Shown here: positions 48,377-57,200 of the stretch, piece after piece | How positions within the stretch are numbered: the first letter of the stretch is position 1 | Layout: each line of letters starts with the position of its first letter | NCBI RefSeq assembly: GCF_032773895.1 | Contig: NZ_CP120416.1 | Coordinates: 1,486,001-1,550,000 of the forward strand | Direction: 5' to 3' | DNA: 64,000 nucleotides | Origin: Teredinibacter sp. KSP-S5-2 | GTDB lineage: Bacteria > Pseudomonadota > Gammaproteobacteria > Pseudomonadales > Cellvibrionaceae | Program-made: the position numbers and the translations under genes | The notes under the pieces: model-generated | Databases searched by the model: none | The model's input: only the letters and a program-made list of their open reading frames with translations | What the model was told of the DNA's origin: nothing

Positions 48377-49396
48377 ATGAGTAATGCAATATTACCTATG
48401 CCTCCTTATCGATGGCAAGACAAGGTTTGGCAAGAGTTTATCGATAATATCAGTGCGGATCGTTTACCCCACGCAATGCTTTTAACTGGGGTTGCAGGTA
48501 CAGGCGTTGAAACCCTGGCTATCGCTATGGGGCAATTCTTGCTGTGCCAATCGCCGATGGGAAAGATCTCCTGTGGTCGATGTAAGAGTTGTATGTTGTT
48601 ATCTTCCGGTAATCATCCAGATATGGTGGTTATCTCACCAGAAGAGCCTGGTAAGCAGATTAAAGTTGATGAAATTCGTACCTTGGCTGATTTTGTTGGT
48701 AAGACTTCTCAGCAGGGGGCGAAGAAAATTATTGTCATTCACCCGGCGGATGCGTTGAATATCAATGCAGCGAATGCGTTACTTAAGAATCTGGAAGAGC
48801 CCGCTGGGGACACAGTATTTCTTCTTGTGTCTTCCTCTCTGAGTCAGGTGCTTCCAACTATTCGAAGTCGTTGCCTGAAACTTGTGCTCCCTTTGCCGGA
48901 GAAGCACTTAGCTGAAGAATGGTTAAAATCGGTTCACGTCGAACAGCCTGGAGCCATCCTTGAAGCGGCAGGCGGCGCTCCCTTGTTGGCTAAGTCATGG
49001 GCTGATTCTGAATATCTACAGGAACGGCAAAAGCTTCTTCAGTCGCTGGTTGCGTTGAGTTTATCGCAGACGACACCTATAGAAACCGCTAAAGTCTGGG
49101 CTAAGGTGGATCTGACCTCAATTATCTCCAATATGCTGTACTGGGTAGAGAAAATGATAAAGATTCGTTTGGCTGATGAGCCTCTAGCTGAACTTAGTGA
49201 GCTTGAGCAGGCATTTGAAGGCGCTGAATCCGGGTTGTTATTCCGTCTTAGAGATAATCTGGCGAAGAAAAGACGACTGGTACAATCGTCATCGAATTTG
49301 AACCCAACGTTGATATTGGAAGAGTTAATGCTTGATTGGGCGGCTGTGATAAGGTTACGTGCCAGCAGCATGAAAAGTCATGCAGGCTTTCTCTAG
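48377..49396 (+). CDS. holB: DNA polymerase III subunit delta prime
   Basis: This 339-residue clamp-loader subunit has the AAA+ fold with a degenerate P-loop (GVAGTGVETLA) that does not bind ATP, a zinc module (Cys in LLCQ, CGRC and KSC), and SRC in TIRSRCLKL, the arginine-finger motif. It is part of the clamp loader with DnaX and HolA. pilZ follows after 78 bases. Confidence 0.93.
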   Translation: MSNAILPMPPYRWQDKVWQEFIDNISADRLPHAMLLTGVAGTGVETLAIAMGQFLLCQSPMGKISCGRCKSCMLLSSGNHPDMVVISPEEPGKQIKVDEIRTLADFVGKTSQQGAKKIIVIHPADALNINAANALLKNLEEPAGDTVFLLVSSSLSQVLPTIRSRCLKLVLPLPEKHLAEEWLKSVHVEQPGAILEAAGGAPLLAKSWADSEYLQERQKLLQSLVALSLSQTTPIETAKVWAKVDLTSIISNMLYWVEKMIKIRLADEPLAELSELEQAFEGAESGLLFRLRDNLAKKRRLVQSSSNLNPTLILEELMLDWAAVIRLRASSMKSHAGFL

Positions 49397-49474
49397 GCGT
49401 TTTATACTTTGTTTGGTTCATAATCTTTTGTATGATCGAACCCATATAAGAATCTCTCGATACGGAGTGAGTGA

Positions 49475-49828
49475 ATGAAAGGTGTTGGTGGTGCTGCCCG
49501 CAACGGTATTTTGTCTTTGACGATTCGCGACAAAGCGGTTTTGTATGCCGCTTACATGCCTTTTGTGGAAAACGGCGGTCTGTTCATTCCCACTAACAAA
49601 TCCTATAGCCTTGGTGATGAGGTTTTCATGCTACTCAGCCTGATGGATGAACCTGAAAAAATCCCAGTTGCCGGTAAGGTTGTATGGATAACTCCCAAGG
49701 GCGCTCAGGGAAACCGTGCAGCTGGTATCGGGGTGCAATTTAGCGGCGACGATGATGTGGCCAATAGCAAAATAGAAAACTATCTTGCGGGAACTCTTGA
49801 ATCTGATCGTCCCACACATACCATGTAG
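49475..49828 (+). CDS. pilZ: PilZ domain type IV pilus protein
   Basis: This 117-residue protein matches the pilus assembly PilZ encoded after holB in Pseudomonas and Xanthomonas: NGILSLTIRDKAVLYAAYMP and GGLFIPTNKSYSLGDEVF, then GKVVWITPKGAQGNRAAGIGVQF. This class lacks the RxxxR motif and usually does not bind c-di-GMP itself, but supports type IV pilus function through FimX and PilB. tatD follows. Confidence 0.92.
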   Translation: MKGVGGAARNGILSLTIRDKAVLYAAYMPFVENGGLFIPTNKSYSLGDEVFMLLSLMDEPEKIPVAGKVVWITPKGAQGNRAAGIGVQFSGDDDVANSKIENYLAGTLESDRPTHTM

Positions 49829-49892
49829 CTTTATCTGGCTCTTATAAGCTTTACTATTTCCTCTCCCGTTTTAAAAGGCGTATGTCTGTCCT

Positions 49893-50681
49893 ATGCTTGT
49901 CGATTCCCATTGCCACTTAGATCGTTTAAAGCTTTCCTCTTATCCAGGAAATAGTCTTGAAGAGGCTATTCAGGCGGCAAAGGCTCGAGATATTTCACAC
50001 ATGCTGTGTGTGTGTATCAGTGAACAGAATAAAAATACTGTGGTGAGTATTGCTCAACGTTACCCCGGAATATACGCGTCGGTAGGTGTTCACCCCTCTG
50101 ATGTAAAAGGCGAAGTTGTGTCTGTTGAAACACTAAAAGAGTGGGCATCTGAAGATAAGGTTGTCGCTTTAGGTGAAACAGGCCTGGATTATTACTATGC
50201 AGAAGAATCTGCAGACGCACAGAAGGCCAGCTTTAAGAACCATTTGATTGCAGCGGCAGAACTGGATCTGCCCGTGATTATTCATACTCGTGACGCCAGG
50301 CATGATACGTTGGATCTTATGGATCAATATGCCAGTAGGGAAAGTGCTGGCGTCATGCATTGTTTCACCGAAAGCTGGGAAATGGCTGAGAAGGCTCTCG
50401 CTATGGGGTTTTATATCTCCATTTCCGGCATTGTCACGTTTAAAAATGCCGAAGAGCTGCGTGACGTAACACGCAGGATTCCATCTGATCGGCTGTTGGT
50501 TGAAACTGATTCTCCATACTTGGCTCCTGTTCCTCACAGAGGGAAACCGAATGAGCCTAAATACGTCAGGGAGGTCGCAGAATTTATTGCCGATCTCAGA
50601 GGCGTAAGCTTCGAAAAGTTGGCTGAGCAAACGACCGAAAATTTTTTCCAGCTTTTCAAAACCGCCAAACGAGATCTTTAG
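49893..50681 (+). CDS. TatD-family metal-dependent hydrolase
   Basis: This 262-residue TIM-barrel hydrolase has all metal-binding motifs: DSHCHLD at the N-terminus, ALGETGLDYYY, VIIHTRDA, MHCFTES and ETDSPYLAP. TatD enzymes act as 3'-5' exonucleases or D-aminoacyl-tRNA-type hydrolases; the holB-linked form is YcfH. It ends 6 bases before the converging glycosyltransferase gene. Confidence 0.93.
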   Translation: MLVDSHCHLDRLKLSSYPGNSLEEAIQAAKARDISHMLCVCISEQNKNTVVSIAQRYPGIYASVGVHPSDVKGEVVSVETLKEWASEDKVVALGETGLDYYYAEESADAQKASFKNHLIAAAELDLPVIIHTRDARHDTLDLMDQYASRESAGVMHCFTESWEMAEKALAMGFYISISGIVTFKNAEELRDVTRRIPSDRLLVETDSPYLAPVPHRGKPNEPKYVREVAEFIADLRGVSFEKLAEQTTENFFQLFKTAKRDL

Positions 50682-50687
50682 GAAGGC

Positions 50688-51776
50688 TCAACTTCTTTGC
50701 AATAGGTTTGGCAAAGGGGCGCTTTCAAAGCTTGGCACGCCCGCTGCGTTGGTTTCTGACCACAAACGATTAACCAACTCATCACGGGAGCTTTCGTCCT
50801 GCCATCGGCCTTTGGCAATCCATTCTGCGATGGCTTTTGCTACATTGGGGTAAATAACCTGTTTTGCTTGCCAGTTCTCTAACCAGTCTTTAACCGCACC
50901 CGAGTCCAGGTTACCCATCGTCATGCCTAAACCTGTTGCTTCAAGCGCTTTAGCGTTAGAGAGTTGTTCGAGCTGGCCCTTTAATGGTTTGACTAAAAGT
51001 TTTTTCCCAAGTTGTATTGCTTCGCTGGACAATTCAAACCCCGCGTTGCAAATTACTCCAGAGCAGGTGGCCAAGTCTTGCTTGAAACCTTCTCTGGAAA
51101 GAGGTTTTAACTGAATATGGCCTCGACTTTCGTATTGTGGGAATGGGCCATAGTAGATAAATAAGTGGTCATCAAAGGGCTCAAGTAACTGGATTACATC
51201 CTCTGGTTCTTCAAAACCCAGGTAGACAACAATTTTATTGGGGTCACTGGCTTCATCAGTTTCATGAATTTCAGCGATGGGGGGCAGAATTGGCTGATTG
51301 AAGTGATGCCAATGTAACCCCAGTCCGCTTGTGGTGGGAGCGAAATATTTCATAATTAGTTTTGGAATGATTCCGCCACCACGTCGAGGAACATCAAAGG
51401 CGAAAGCTTGCTGATGACTTACCCCAATGCAGGGTATACCCCGTGTTTTACAGGCCCATGAAGTGATTGGTTCAAAATCACTGATGATCAAATCGTATCC
51501 GTCCAGTTGGAACTCTCGAATATCCTTGATGAGTTGGAGCATGTTGTTGTGTTGCAACGTCCGAAATATCTTTAAATCGCCGGCTTCATGCACGAAGGTC
51601 AAGCCTCGATAACACTTCCAGTTGCCAAATTCTTCCATATCAAAGAACTGCTCACGAGGGCGGCCACTAAACACATAGTCGACGTCAACTCCAAATTCTT
51701 TGAGATATTTATTAAGTGCGCGTGCGCGGGATATGTGGCCGTTGCCCGTGGCCTGAACGCCATAAAGTACTTTCAT
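50688..51776 (-). CDS. MJ1255/VC2487-family glycosyltransferase-like protein
   Basis: This 362-residue soluble protein has the GT-B fold of the MJ1255/VC2487 family (LYGVQATGNGHISRARAL at the N-terminus; C-terminal donor-like motif ICNAGFELSSEAIQLGKKLLVKPL). The likely role is transfer of a sugar to a lipid or other acceptor; the substrate is unknown. It follows the PAP2 phosphatase gene without a gap, so the two form an operon, perhaps acting on lipid-linked sugars. Confidence 0.85.
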   Translation of the reverse strand: MKVLYGVQATGNGHISRARALNKYLKEFGVDVDYVFSGRPREQFFDMEEFGNWKCYRGLTFVHEAGDLKIFRTLQHNNMLQLIKDIREFQLDGYDLIISDFEPITSWACKTRGIPCIGVSHQQAFAFDVPRRGGGIIPKLIMKYFAPTTSGLGLHWHHFNQPILPPIAEIHETDEASDPNKIVVYLGFEEPEDVIQLLEPFDDHLFIYYGPFPQYESRGHIQLKPLSREGFKQDLATCSGVICNAGFELSSEAIQLGKKLLVKPLKGQLEQLSNAKALEATGLGMTMGNLDSGAVKDWLENWQAKQVIYPNVAKAIAEWIAKGRWQDESSRDELVNRLWSETNAAGVPSFESAPLPNLLQRS

Positions 51777-52292
51777 TTAAAATAGAAAATTAATCAAAGT
51801 AGCGGCGATGGTGATCCCCATTGTTGCCCCGGCAATCACATCTGAAGGAAAGTGAACACCTAGAAACACGCGTGCCATACCAACGCAGCACGCCCAAGGG
51901 TATAAAATCCATGCCATGAAAGGAAAGTGAAAGCTAATTGAACATGCGATTAAGAATGCTGCTGAAGTGTGTCCTGATGGAAAACTGAATTGATCTGACG
52001 GCTCAACAACACTTTTAAACCCGGGTATAGCTTCCGGTGGACGGTTTCTTTTAAATAATTTTTTAAATCGACTGTAGCAGGTTCGCTCAATTAAGAAGCC
52101 CAGAGCCAGAAGTAAAGATACATCCCAGTTTTGGGCAATAAGAAAGCATACCCCAGCTAAAACATAGAGGGGACCATCAGCTGAGAAGGATACAATACGA
52201 CTGATTTTAACAGCCTGATCCCTGTGTTTATGTTTCAAACACCAGCTAAAAGTAATGATGTCGTAATTATGAATACTTTCTAATAAACGCAT
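51777..52292 (-). CDS. PAP2-family lipid phosphatase
   Basis: This 171-residue membrane protein has about four to five helices and the three PAP2 motifs: KKLFKRNRP, PSGHTSAAF and ARVFLGVHFPSDVIAG. It probably removes phosphate from a lipid (undecaprenyl diphosphate, phosphatidic acid or phosphatidylglycerol phosphate). It is directly coupled to the downstream glycosyltransferase-like gene. Confidence 0.9.
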   Translation of the reverse strand: MRLLESIHNYDIITFSWCLKHKHRDQAVKISRIVSFSADGPLYVLAGVCFLIAQNWDVSLLLALGFLIERTCYSRFKKLFKRNRPPEAIPGFKSVVEPSDQFSFPSGHTSAAFLIACSISFHFPFMAWILYPWACCVGMARVFLGVHFPSDVIAGATMGITIAATLINFLF

Positions 52293-52482
52293 GGCCGATC
52301 CTCTATCCCTACATACGTTAGAGGTCGTTAATGACAGACATATGAGATAAATATGACATTTATCTTACAGTGATTTGTTTTGAATTCAAAGGGTAGCTAG
52401 GTAAAAAGGGAAGGGGGCTGATGTGCTACTATACTCGCCGAATTAGTGATTGAAACTCCCTCCAACCGGTAGAACAAAAGAT

Positions 52483-53094
52483 ATGCAAAATCAAATAATT
52501 ACAATGCTTAAATTGCAAGATTCCATGAATACTAAAGTCCATGCGGACTGGCGAGAGCAGAATTTTGAATGGTACCGGGCGATTTGGATTGAAAGTGCAG
52601 AATTATTGGATCATTACGGTTGGAAGTGGTGGAAAAAGCAAATTCCAGACACGGAACAAGTCATATTAGAGCTGATTGATATATGGCATTTCGGATTGAG
52701 TGCTCTCATCATGGAGGGAGCTGATCATAATACAATTGCTTCTGAAATAGAGCTCAAGTTAAAAACGGCAGAAAAAGGGAGTGATTTTCGGGCCGATCTG
52801 GAAGATTTTACGTTATCTACATTGAGTTCCAAAAGCTTTCATGTTGATAAGTTCGCCAAGCTTATGGCGGATATGGATCTGAGCTTTGAACAGCTTTTTA
52901 AAAGCTATGTTGGAAAAAACGTACTAAACTTCTTCCGCCAGGATCATGGCTATCAGGATGGAAGCTATTTAAAACAATGGTCAGGTAGAGAGGATAACGA
53001 GCATTTAGTCGACATATTGAGCCAATTAGACTCATCTGCGGATGACTTTCAGCAGCAACTCTATTCTGCTTTAGAAGCCCGCTATCCGGGGTGA
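52483..53094 (+). CDS. dUTP diphosphatase of the all-alpha NTP pyrophosphatase type
   Basis: This 203-residue helical protein matches the dimeric dUTPase family (dUTPase_2). Metal-binding acidic helices are seen in WIESAELLDHYGWKWWK and ILELIDIWHFGLSAL (the ExxE and ExxD pattern), plus the later FRQDHGYQDGSY. It would hydrolyse dUTP to dUMP, keeping uracil out of DNA. The frame opens at 52450, but ATG 52483 fits the family start. It stands alone. Confidence 0.85.
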   Translation: MQNQIITMLKLQDSMNTKVHADWREQNFEWYRAIWIESAELLDHYGWKWWKKQIPDTEQVILELIDIWHFGLSALIMEGADHNTIASEIELKLKTAEKGSDFRADLEDFTLSTLSSKSFHVDKFAKLMADMDLSFEQLFKSYVGKNVLNFFRQDHGYQDGSYLKQWSGREDNEHLVDILSQLDSSADDFQQQLYSALEARYPG

Positions 53095-53212
53095 TTTATT
53101 CGATTTAAGATGTCCAACGCATGACTTTTCTACCCAGATCAATATAATGGCGACCACCTGGTAGTACAGTTACAGCTCTTATTTATTGGGCTTCATCCAT
53201 TTTGTAAACTTT

Positions 53213-53229
53213 TACCCCGTTTTGGGGTA
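53213..53229 (+). promoter_or_regulatory. mdh: Small hairpin in the mdh leader
   Basis: TACCCC and GGGGTA flank a GTTTT loop 31-47 bases before the mdh start codon and about 18 bases before its ribosome binding site. It may stabilise the mRNA or mark a binding site. Confidence 0.25.
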
Positions 53230-53259
53230 GTTCAACTGAAAGCATACGGAGATATTATT

Positions 53260-54243
53260 GTGAAATCACCCGTTCGTGTGGCCGTTACCGGCGCTGCTGG
53301 TCAAATCAGCTATTCTTTGTTATTCCGCATTGCCGCAGGCGAAATGCTTGGTAACGACCAACCTGTTATTCTACAAATGCTAGAAATCACCCCAGCACTT
53401 GATGCTCTTAAGGGTGTGGCTATGGAGTTGGACGACTGTGCTTTTCCTTTGTTGCAAGGAATAGTGTGCACTGATGACCCTAATGTGGCATTTAAAGATG
53501 CAGACTACGCTCTATTGGTCGGTGCTCGTCCTCGTGGACCTGGTATGGAGCGTAAAGACTTACTTGAAGCAAATGCTGCAATCTTCTCTGTACAGGGTAA
53601 AGCTTTAAATGATCACGCTTCTCGTGACGTTAAAGTTCTTGTTGTTGGTAACCCAGCAAATACTAATGCTCTAATCGCTCAGCGTAATGCGCCAGACCTA
53701 AACCCTCGCAACTTTACTGCGATGACTCGTTTGGATCATAACAGAGCGCTTACCCAGCTTGGCCAAAAACTAGGCAACTCAATTACTGATATCACTAAAA
53801 TGACTATCTGGGGTAACCATTCCGCTACACAGTACCCTGATTTGTACCACTCGTTGGTAAATAACAAGGTTGCTGTTGAGCAAGTGGACCAGGGTTGGTA
53901 TCGAGATGAGTTTATCCCGACAGTTCAGCAACGTGGTGCGGCTATTATTAAGGCTCGTGGTGCTTCCAGTGCTGCATCTGCTGCAAACGCTGCAATCTTC
54001 CACATTCGCGATTGGGCTTTAGGTTCACCAGACAATGACTGGGTGAGCATGGCTGTATACAGCGATGGTAGTTACGGTATCGAAGAAGGTCTGATTTACT
54101 CCTTCCCATGTGTATGTAAAGATGGTGACTGGGAGATCGTTCAAGGGCTATCTATTGATGAGTTCTCTCAAGAGAAAATGCTTGAGACAGAAAAAGAATT
54201 GCAAGAAGAGCGTGACGCAGTGAAATCTTTGCTTCCTGCATAA
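53260..54243 (+). CDS. mdh: Malate dehydrogenase
   Basis: This 327-residue NAD-dependent TCA cycle enzyme is the long type related to eukaryotic cytosolic and Thermus MDH, not E. coli MDH. The NAD motif is [13 protein letters not shown], the substrate-binding Arg loop is [15 protein letters not shown], and the catalytic His is in [12 protein letters not shown]. The start is GTG with GGAG 8 bases upstream. A strong terminator follows. Confidence 0.95.
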   Translation: MKSPVRVAVTGAAGQISYSLLFRIAAGEMLGNDQPVILQMLEITPALDALKGVAMELDDCAFPLLQGIVCTDDPNVAFKDADYALLVGARPRGPGMERKDLLEANAAIFSVQGKALNDHASRDVKVLVVGNPANTNALIAQRNAPDLNPRNFTAMTRLDHNRALTQLGQKLGNSITDITKMTIWGNHSATQYPDLYHSLVNNKVAVEQVDQGWYRDEFIPTVQQRGAAIIKARGASSAASAANAAIFHIRDWALGSPDNDWVSMAVYSDGSYGIEEGLIYSFPCVCKDGDWEIVQGLSIDEFSQEKMLETEKELQEERDAVKSLLPA

Positions 54244-54257
54244 TGTTTCATTGAACG

Positions 54258-54289
54258 AAAAAAGACGCTGCTATGCAGCGTTTTTTTTT
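54258..54289 (+). terminator. Terminator after mdh
   Basis: ACGCTGC and GCAGCGT form a 7-bp stem around TAT with a preceding A run and nine following Ts. Confidence 0.9.
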
Positions 54290-54339
54290 ACCTGAACATT
54301 TTAGATTTATTAAAATAAAAAAATTCTGCGGAGATAAAA

Positions 54340-54810
54340 ATGAGTTTTCCAAAAATTGGTAATAAAGCACCGGCTTTTACCTTGTCGGATCAGAATGGAG
54401 ATAAGGTTAAGCTTTCGTCTCTAGTTGGCAAAACTGTCGTTCTCTACTTTTATCCGAAAGCAATGACGCCTGGGTGTACTGTGCAAGCATGCGGATTGAG
54501 GGATATTAAAAAAGAACTTGATAAACGCAATGTTGTTGTCATAGGCGTAAGCCCGGATCCAGTTGAACGCCTGCCAAAATTTATTGAAAAGCAAAATCTG
54601 AATTTTACTTTGCTTTCTGATGAAGACCATAAGGTAGCAGAAAAATATGGTTGTTGGGGGATGAAGAAGTTTATGGGTAAGGAGTTCATGGGGCTGATTC
54701 GGACTACTTTCATTATTGATGAAGAGGGGCGCTTAAAAAAAGTAATGGATAAATTTAAAACCAATACTCATCACGACGACTTGTTAGCCGAGCTGGATGC
54801 GCTCCTATAA
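54340..54810 (+). CDS. bcp: Thiol peroxidase BCP (peroxiredoxin Q)
   Basis: This 156-residue peroxiredoxin reduces hydrogen peroxide and organic peroxides with thioredoxin. The peroxidatic Cys46 and nearby resolving Cys51 are in AMTPGCTVQACGLRD, the atypical 2-Cys BCP pattern. The usual DGT triplet before TPGCT is replaced by KAM. The start has GCGGAG upstream. It is monocistronic. Confidence 0.93.
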   Translation: MSFPKIGNKAPAFTLSDQNGDKVKLSSLVGKTVVLYFYPKAMTPGCTVQACGLRDIKKELDKRNVVVIGVSPDPVERLPKFIEKQNLNFTLLSDEDHKVAEKYGCWGMKKFMGKEFMGLIRTTFIIDEEGRLKKVMDKFKTNTHHDDLLAELDALL

Positions 54811-55337
54811 GCTTTAAATTCAATGGTCTAATCTATTCAAAGTGTCGTCTTTAAATGATATTCGGCACTTATTTCTCTTGCACCTCATAAATCATTCTCA
54901 TAGTGATAAAAAGCAAAAATTCTATATTACGATTCATAAATTGGCAGCTTGTGCATGTCAGGCCTTAAATGTGAGAAAGGAACGCCATCGTTGGCGCTTA
55001 TAGATGGCGCTTCAGTCATTCTTTGAGATCGTAAATCCTAAGATCTATACAGCAGCTTATCTTGTATGCGTTAGTGGATGCGTGCCCGGGTGCGCTAAAA
55101 AGAATCTATACTCATCTAGGGCTTTTTTTGTGTCATTACGTTATTTTGAATGCTGTTTTGACAAAAGTTTCATTGTTGTCCAAATTAATGACACCAAAAG
55201 TGGTATTTTGACGTTGTTTTGGCTGGTGTTAGTCGGTGCAAAGACATAGTTTAGCGCCATAAGCGCGTAGACGCTTTTTTGAGCCCCTAATAACGCAGTA
55301 GAATAAGTGCCATCATATTTCGGGCACTAAAAAAAAG
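54811..55337. other. Long intergenic region with alternative hairpins and an orphan terminator
   Basis: No gene is supported in these 527 bases. CGCCATC (54983-54989) can pair either with GATGGCG (55003-55009) or with the nearer TTGGCG. A terminator-like hairpin (AAGCG / CGCTT followed by six Ts, 55261-55280) ends the region without a convincing gene before it. An 81-codon open frame (55004-55249) has no ribosome binding site. The region may encode a small RNA or be the long leader of the regulator gene downstream. Confidence 0.4.
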
Positions 55338-56339
55338 GTGAGTGAATTGAAACTTGTAGAAAGCCGTAGTTATCAGCCCGGCCACCATGAAACTGTCCCT
55401 TTGATTGGGAACTATAACTTGCAAAGTACGGAAGAGTATCTAACCTTCTTGTACCGTACTCTGGCTTCAAGCCAACGGTTAGAGTCTCATACTGAGGGTA
55501 TTAAACTTCTTTTAGAATCTGGAATTAAGCGTTTTGGTGCAGAGATTGCCTTGGTTTTAAGGCCTGTATCAAGCCAAAAAGCTCAAGTACTAGCTTATGC
55601 TGGCGGTGGTGATTCTTTTTACATTAACCAGCATATCGAGATTACAGATTCTTTTTGTGAACGAGTCCTCAATGAAAAAGAGACTTGTGTATACGCCAAT
55701 GTGTTAGCAGAGGATGTAAAGCCATCTCCTGCGGCGTATAATGGCGTCCAAGTAGGCGCGTATCTTGGTACCTTTGTAAACGCACAGAATTCTGATCCAG
55801 CGATTTTGTGCTTTATTTCTTCGGCTTCACTGGTTGAAGAGAAGGTTGTTAAGGACGTGTTTTTACTAGAACTTTTGGCAGAAGGAGTCGCCTTTATGGT
55901 TGATCTGCAGAAAGCACATGCGCAACGTAAGTTGACTGATCAGGCCATGTTTGCCTTGGGTTCCGTTAAATCTTTGGATGAATACCTTGAACAGGCCAGA
56001 ATTCCAGAGGTTTTTGGTGTCCCCGCGCGAGTAGTGGAAGTATTAGAGCGCAGAGTAGGGCAAGCGGCACTAAGCATTGGCCACATTGCTGAAGAACTCA
56101 ATCTTTCGAAACGAACTCTTCAGCGTAGGTTGCAACAACAAGATGTCAACTTCGCTGAGTTAAGAGATCAGGTTCGATTCCACTATGCAATTGATTACCT
56201 AATCAAACAGCATATGAGTATTGACGGTATCTCAGCGGCTCTGGACTTTTCAGACCGTACTAGTTTTACCAATGCTTTTAAACGTTGGACTGGTTTGTCT
56301 CCAAGCACGTTTAGAAAACTTTTCCGCGATTACGTTTAA
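55338..56339 (+). CDS. AraC-family regulator with N-terminal GAF-like domain
   Basis: This 333-residue regulator has a GAF-like sensor region (about residues 40-200) and a C-terminal AraC helix-turn-helix pair (about 245-330; IAEELNLSKRTLQRRLQ and ISAALDFSDRTSFTNAFKRWTGLSPSTFR). The effector is unknown. GTG at 55338 gives the start shown, but TTG 55347 with GGTGAG upstream is an alternative. A 527-base upstream region precedes it and a long inverted repeat follows, so it is probably transcribed alone. Confidence 0.85.
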   Translation: MSELKLVESRSYQPGHHETVPLIGNYNLQSTEEYLTFLYRTLASSQRLESHTEGIKLLLESGIKRFGAEIALVLRPVSSQKAQVLAYAGGGDSFYINQHIEITDSFCERVLNEKETCVYANVLAEDVKPSPAAYNGVQVGAYLGTFVNAQNSDPAILCFISSASLVEEKVVKDVFLLELLAEGVAFMVDLQKAHAQRKLTDQAMFALGSVKSLDEYLEQARIPEVFGVPARVVEVLERRVGQAALSIGHIAEELNLSKRTLQRRLQQQDVNFAELRDQVRFHYAIDYLIKQHMSIDGISAALDFSDRTSFTNAFKRWTGLSPSTFRKLFRDYV

Positions 56340-56369
56340 TTTTTAATCAGCTCGTTATTCGCGACTAAG

Positions 56370-56414
56370 CCATTAGAACATCACTTTTTTACATGTTAAG
56401 TGACGTTCTAATGG
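56370..56414 (+). terminator. Long inverted repeat after the AraC-type gene
   Basis: A 17-bp stem (starting CCATTAGAAC, one mismatch) encloses an 11-base T-rich loop, then TTTCGTTCGTTT. It is probably the terminator of the regulator gene, though the T tract is interrupted. Confidence 0.55.
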
Positions 56415-56511
56415 TTTCGTTCGTTTACCAATTGACAACGCTATTCCCATTCTTCATTAAGTCTTGTACAGTAGCGAGCCTTGAAATATTTGGTTGTGAA
56501 AGAGGTTAACT

Positions 56512-56844
56512 ATGGGGTTTTTTATCGCTGATGCTGTAGCCCAAACGGAAGCAGCTGCACCGAAGTCTAACGTATTTGTCCAGCTCCTGTTTTTCGGCGG
56601 GCTATTCTTGTTTATGTATTTCGTTATGATTCGGCCACAGCGAAAACGCCAGAAAGAGCATCAGGCCTTGGTTGATAGTTTGTCCAAAGGCGATGAAGTT
56701 GTTTTGAATAGCGGCATGCTTGGCAAAATCATAAATGTGGATGAGCATTACGTAACTGTGAGTGCAGCTGATAAAGTTGAATTGAAGTTTCAAAAGGTTG
56801 CTGTCCATGCTGTATTGCCCAAAGGAACAATCAAATCAATTTAA
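56512..56844 (+). CDS. yajC: Sec translocon accessory protein YajC
   Basis: This 110-residue protein has one membrane helix (about residues 22-42) followed by the YajC signature YFVMIRPQRKRQKEHQALV and a small soluble domain. YajC joins the SecDF-YidC complex. In most gammaproteobacteria it lies between tgt and secD; here it stands alone between a regulator gene and a terminator, so either it moved or it is a second copy. Confidence 0.92.
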   Translation: MGFFIADAVAQTEAAAPKSNVFVQLLFFGGLFLFMYFVMIRPQRKRQKEHQALVDSLSKGDEVVLNSGMLGKIINVDEHYVTVSAADKVELKFQKVAVHAVLPKGTIKSI

Positions 56845-57200
56845 TGGTTTGTTTGGTTGAAAAATATACGAAAGCCTCGCTGATCAGCGGGGTTTTTTTT
56901 TGTCTATTCAACGCTGTGTAAGCTTGTAGGAGCGATGACAAATATAGTCGATGACTGATGTAGTCTGCTATATAGCACTTACAAAATAATACTGAATACG
57001 TTATCCATTTCGTCCGAAGCGCAAGAAAAGTGTGTCCTTCGGAAGCTGCTAGGCGTTATTTATACGTAAAATGCACATTTTGCGAAAAATATTTTTTGAT
57101 GACTCCGCGATCCAATATATAGCATATGCTTTGTATTGACGTTTCAATAAATGATTAACTGATTTGCTTTGGTCAGCTATTAACATACTAAGGATATGAA
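56845..57200 (+). other. yajC terminator and intergenic region before the desulfhydrase gene
   Basis: A terminator lies at 56875-56901 (CCTCGCTG / CAGCGGGG with nine Ts). Beyond it TCCGAAG (57013-57019) pairs with CTTCGGA (57037-57043) in a long-loop hairpin. The remaining AT-rich sequence must hold the promoter of the downstream operon; I see no clear consensus and no gene. Confidence 0.6.

Noticed and set aside
49475-49828. PilZ protein as the c-di-GMP receptor paired with the cyclase at 6911-7585
   Set aside because: The holB-linked PilZ class lacks the c-di-GMP-binding RxxxR motif, and the genes are 42 kb apart.
50169-50630. 153-residue minus-strand open frame in the tatD-like gene
   Set aside because: Antisense shadow of a gene with complete metal-binding motifs.
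55004-55249. 81-residue open frame in the bcp to GAF-AraC interval
   Set aside because: No ribosome binding site near its ATG, which falls inside a hairpin, and an unlikely amino-acid composition; kept only as part of a possible structured RNA.
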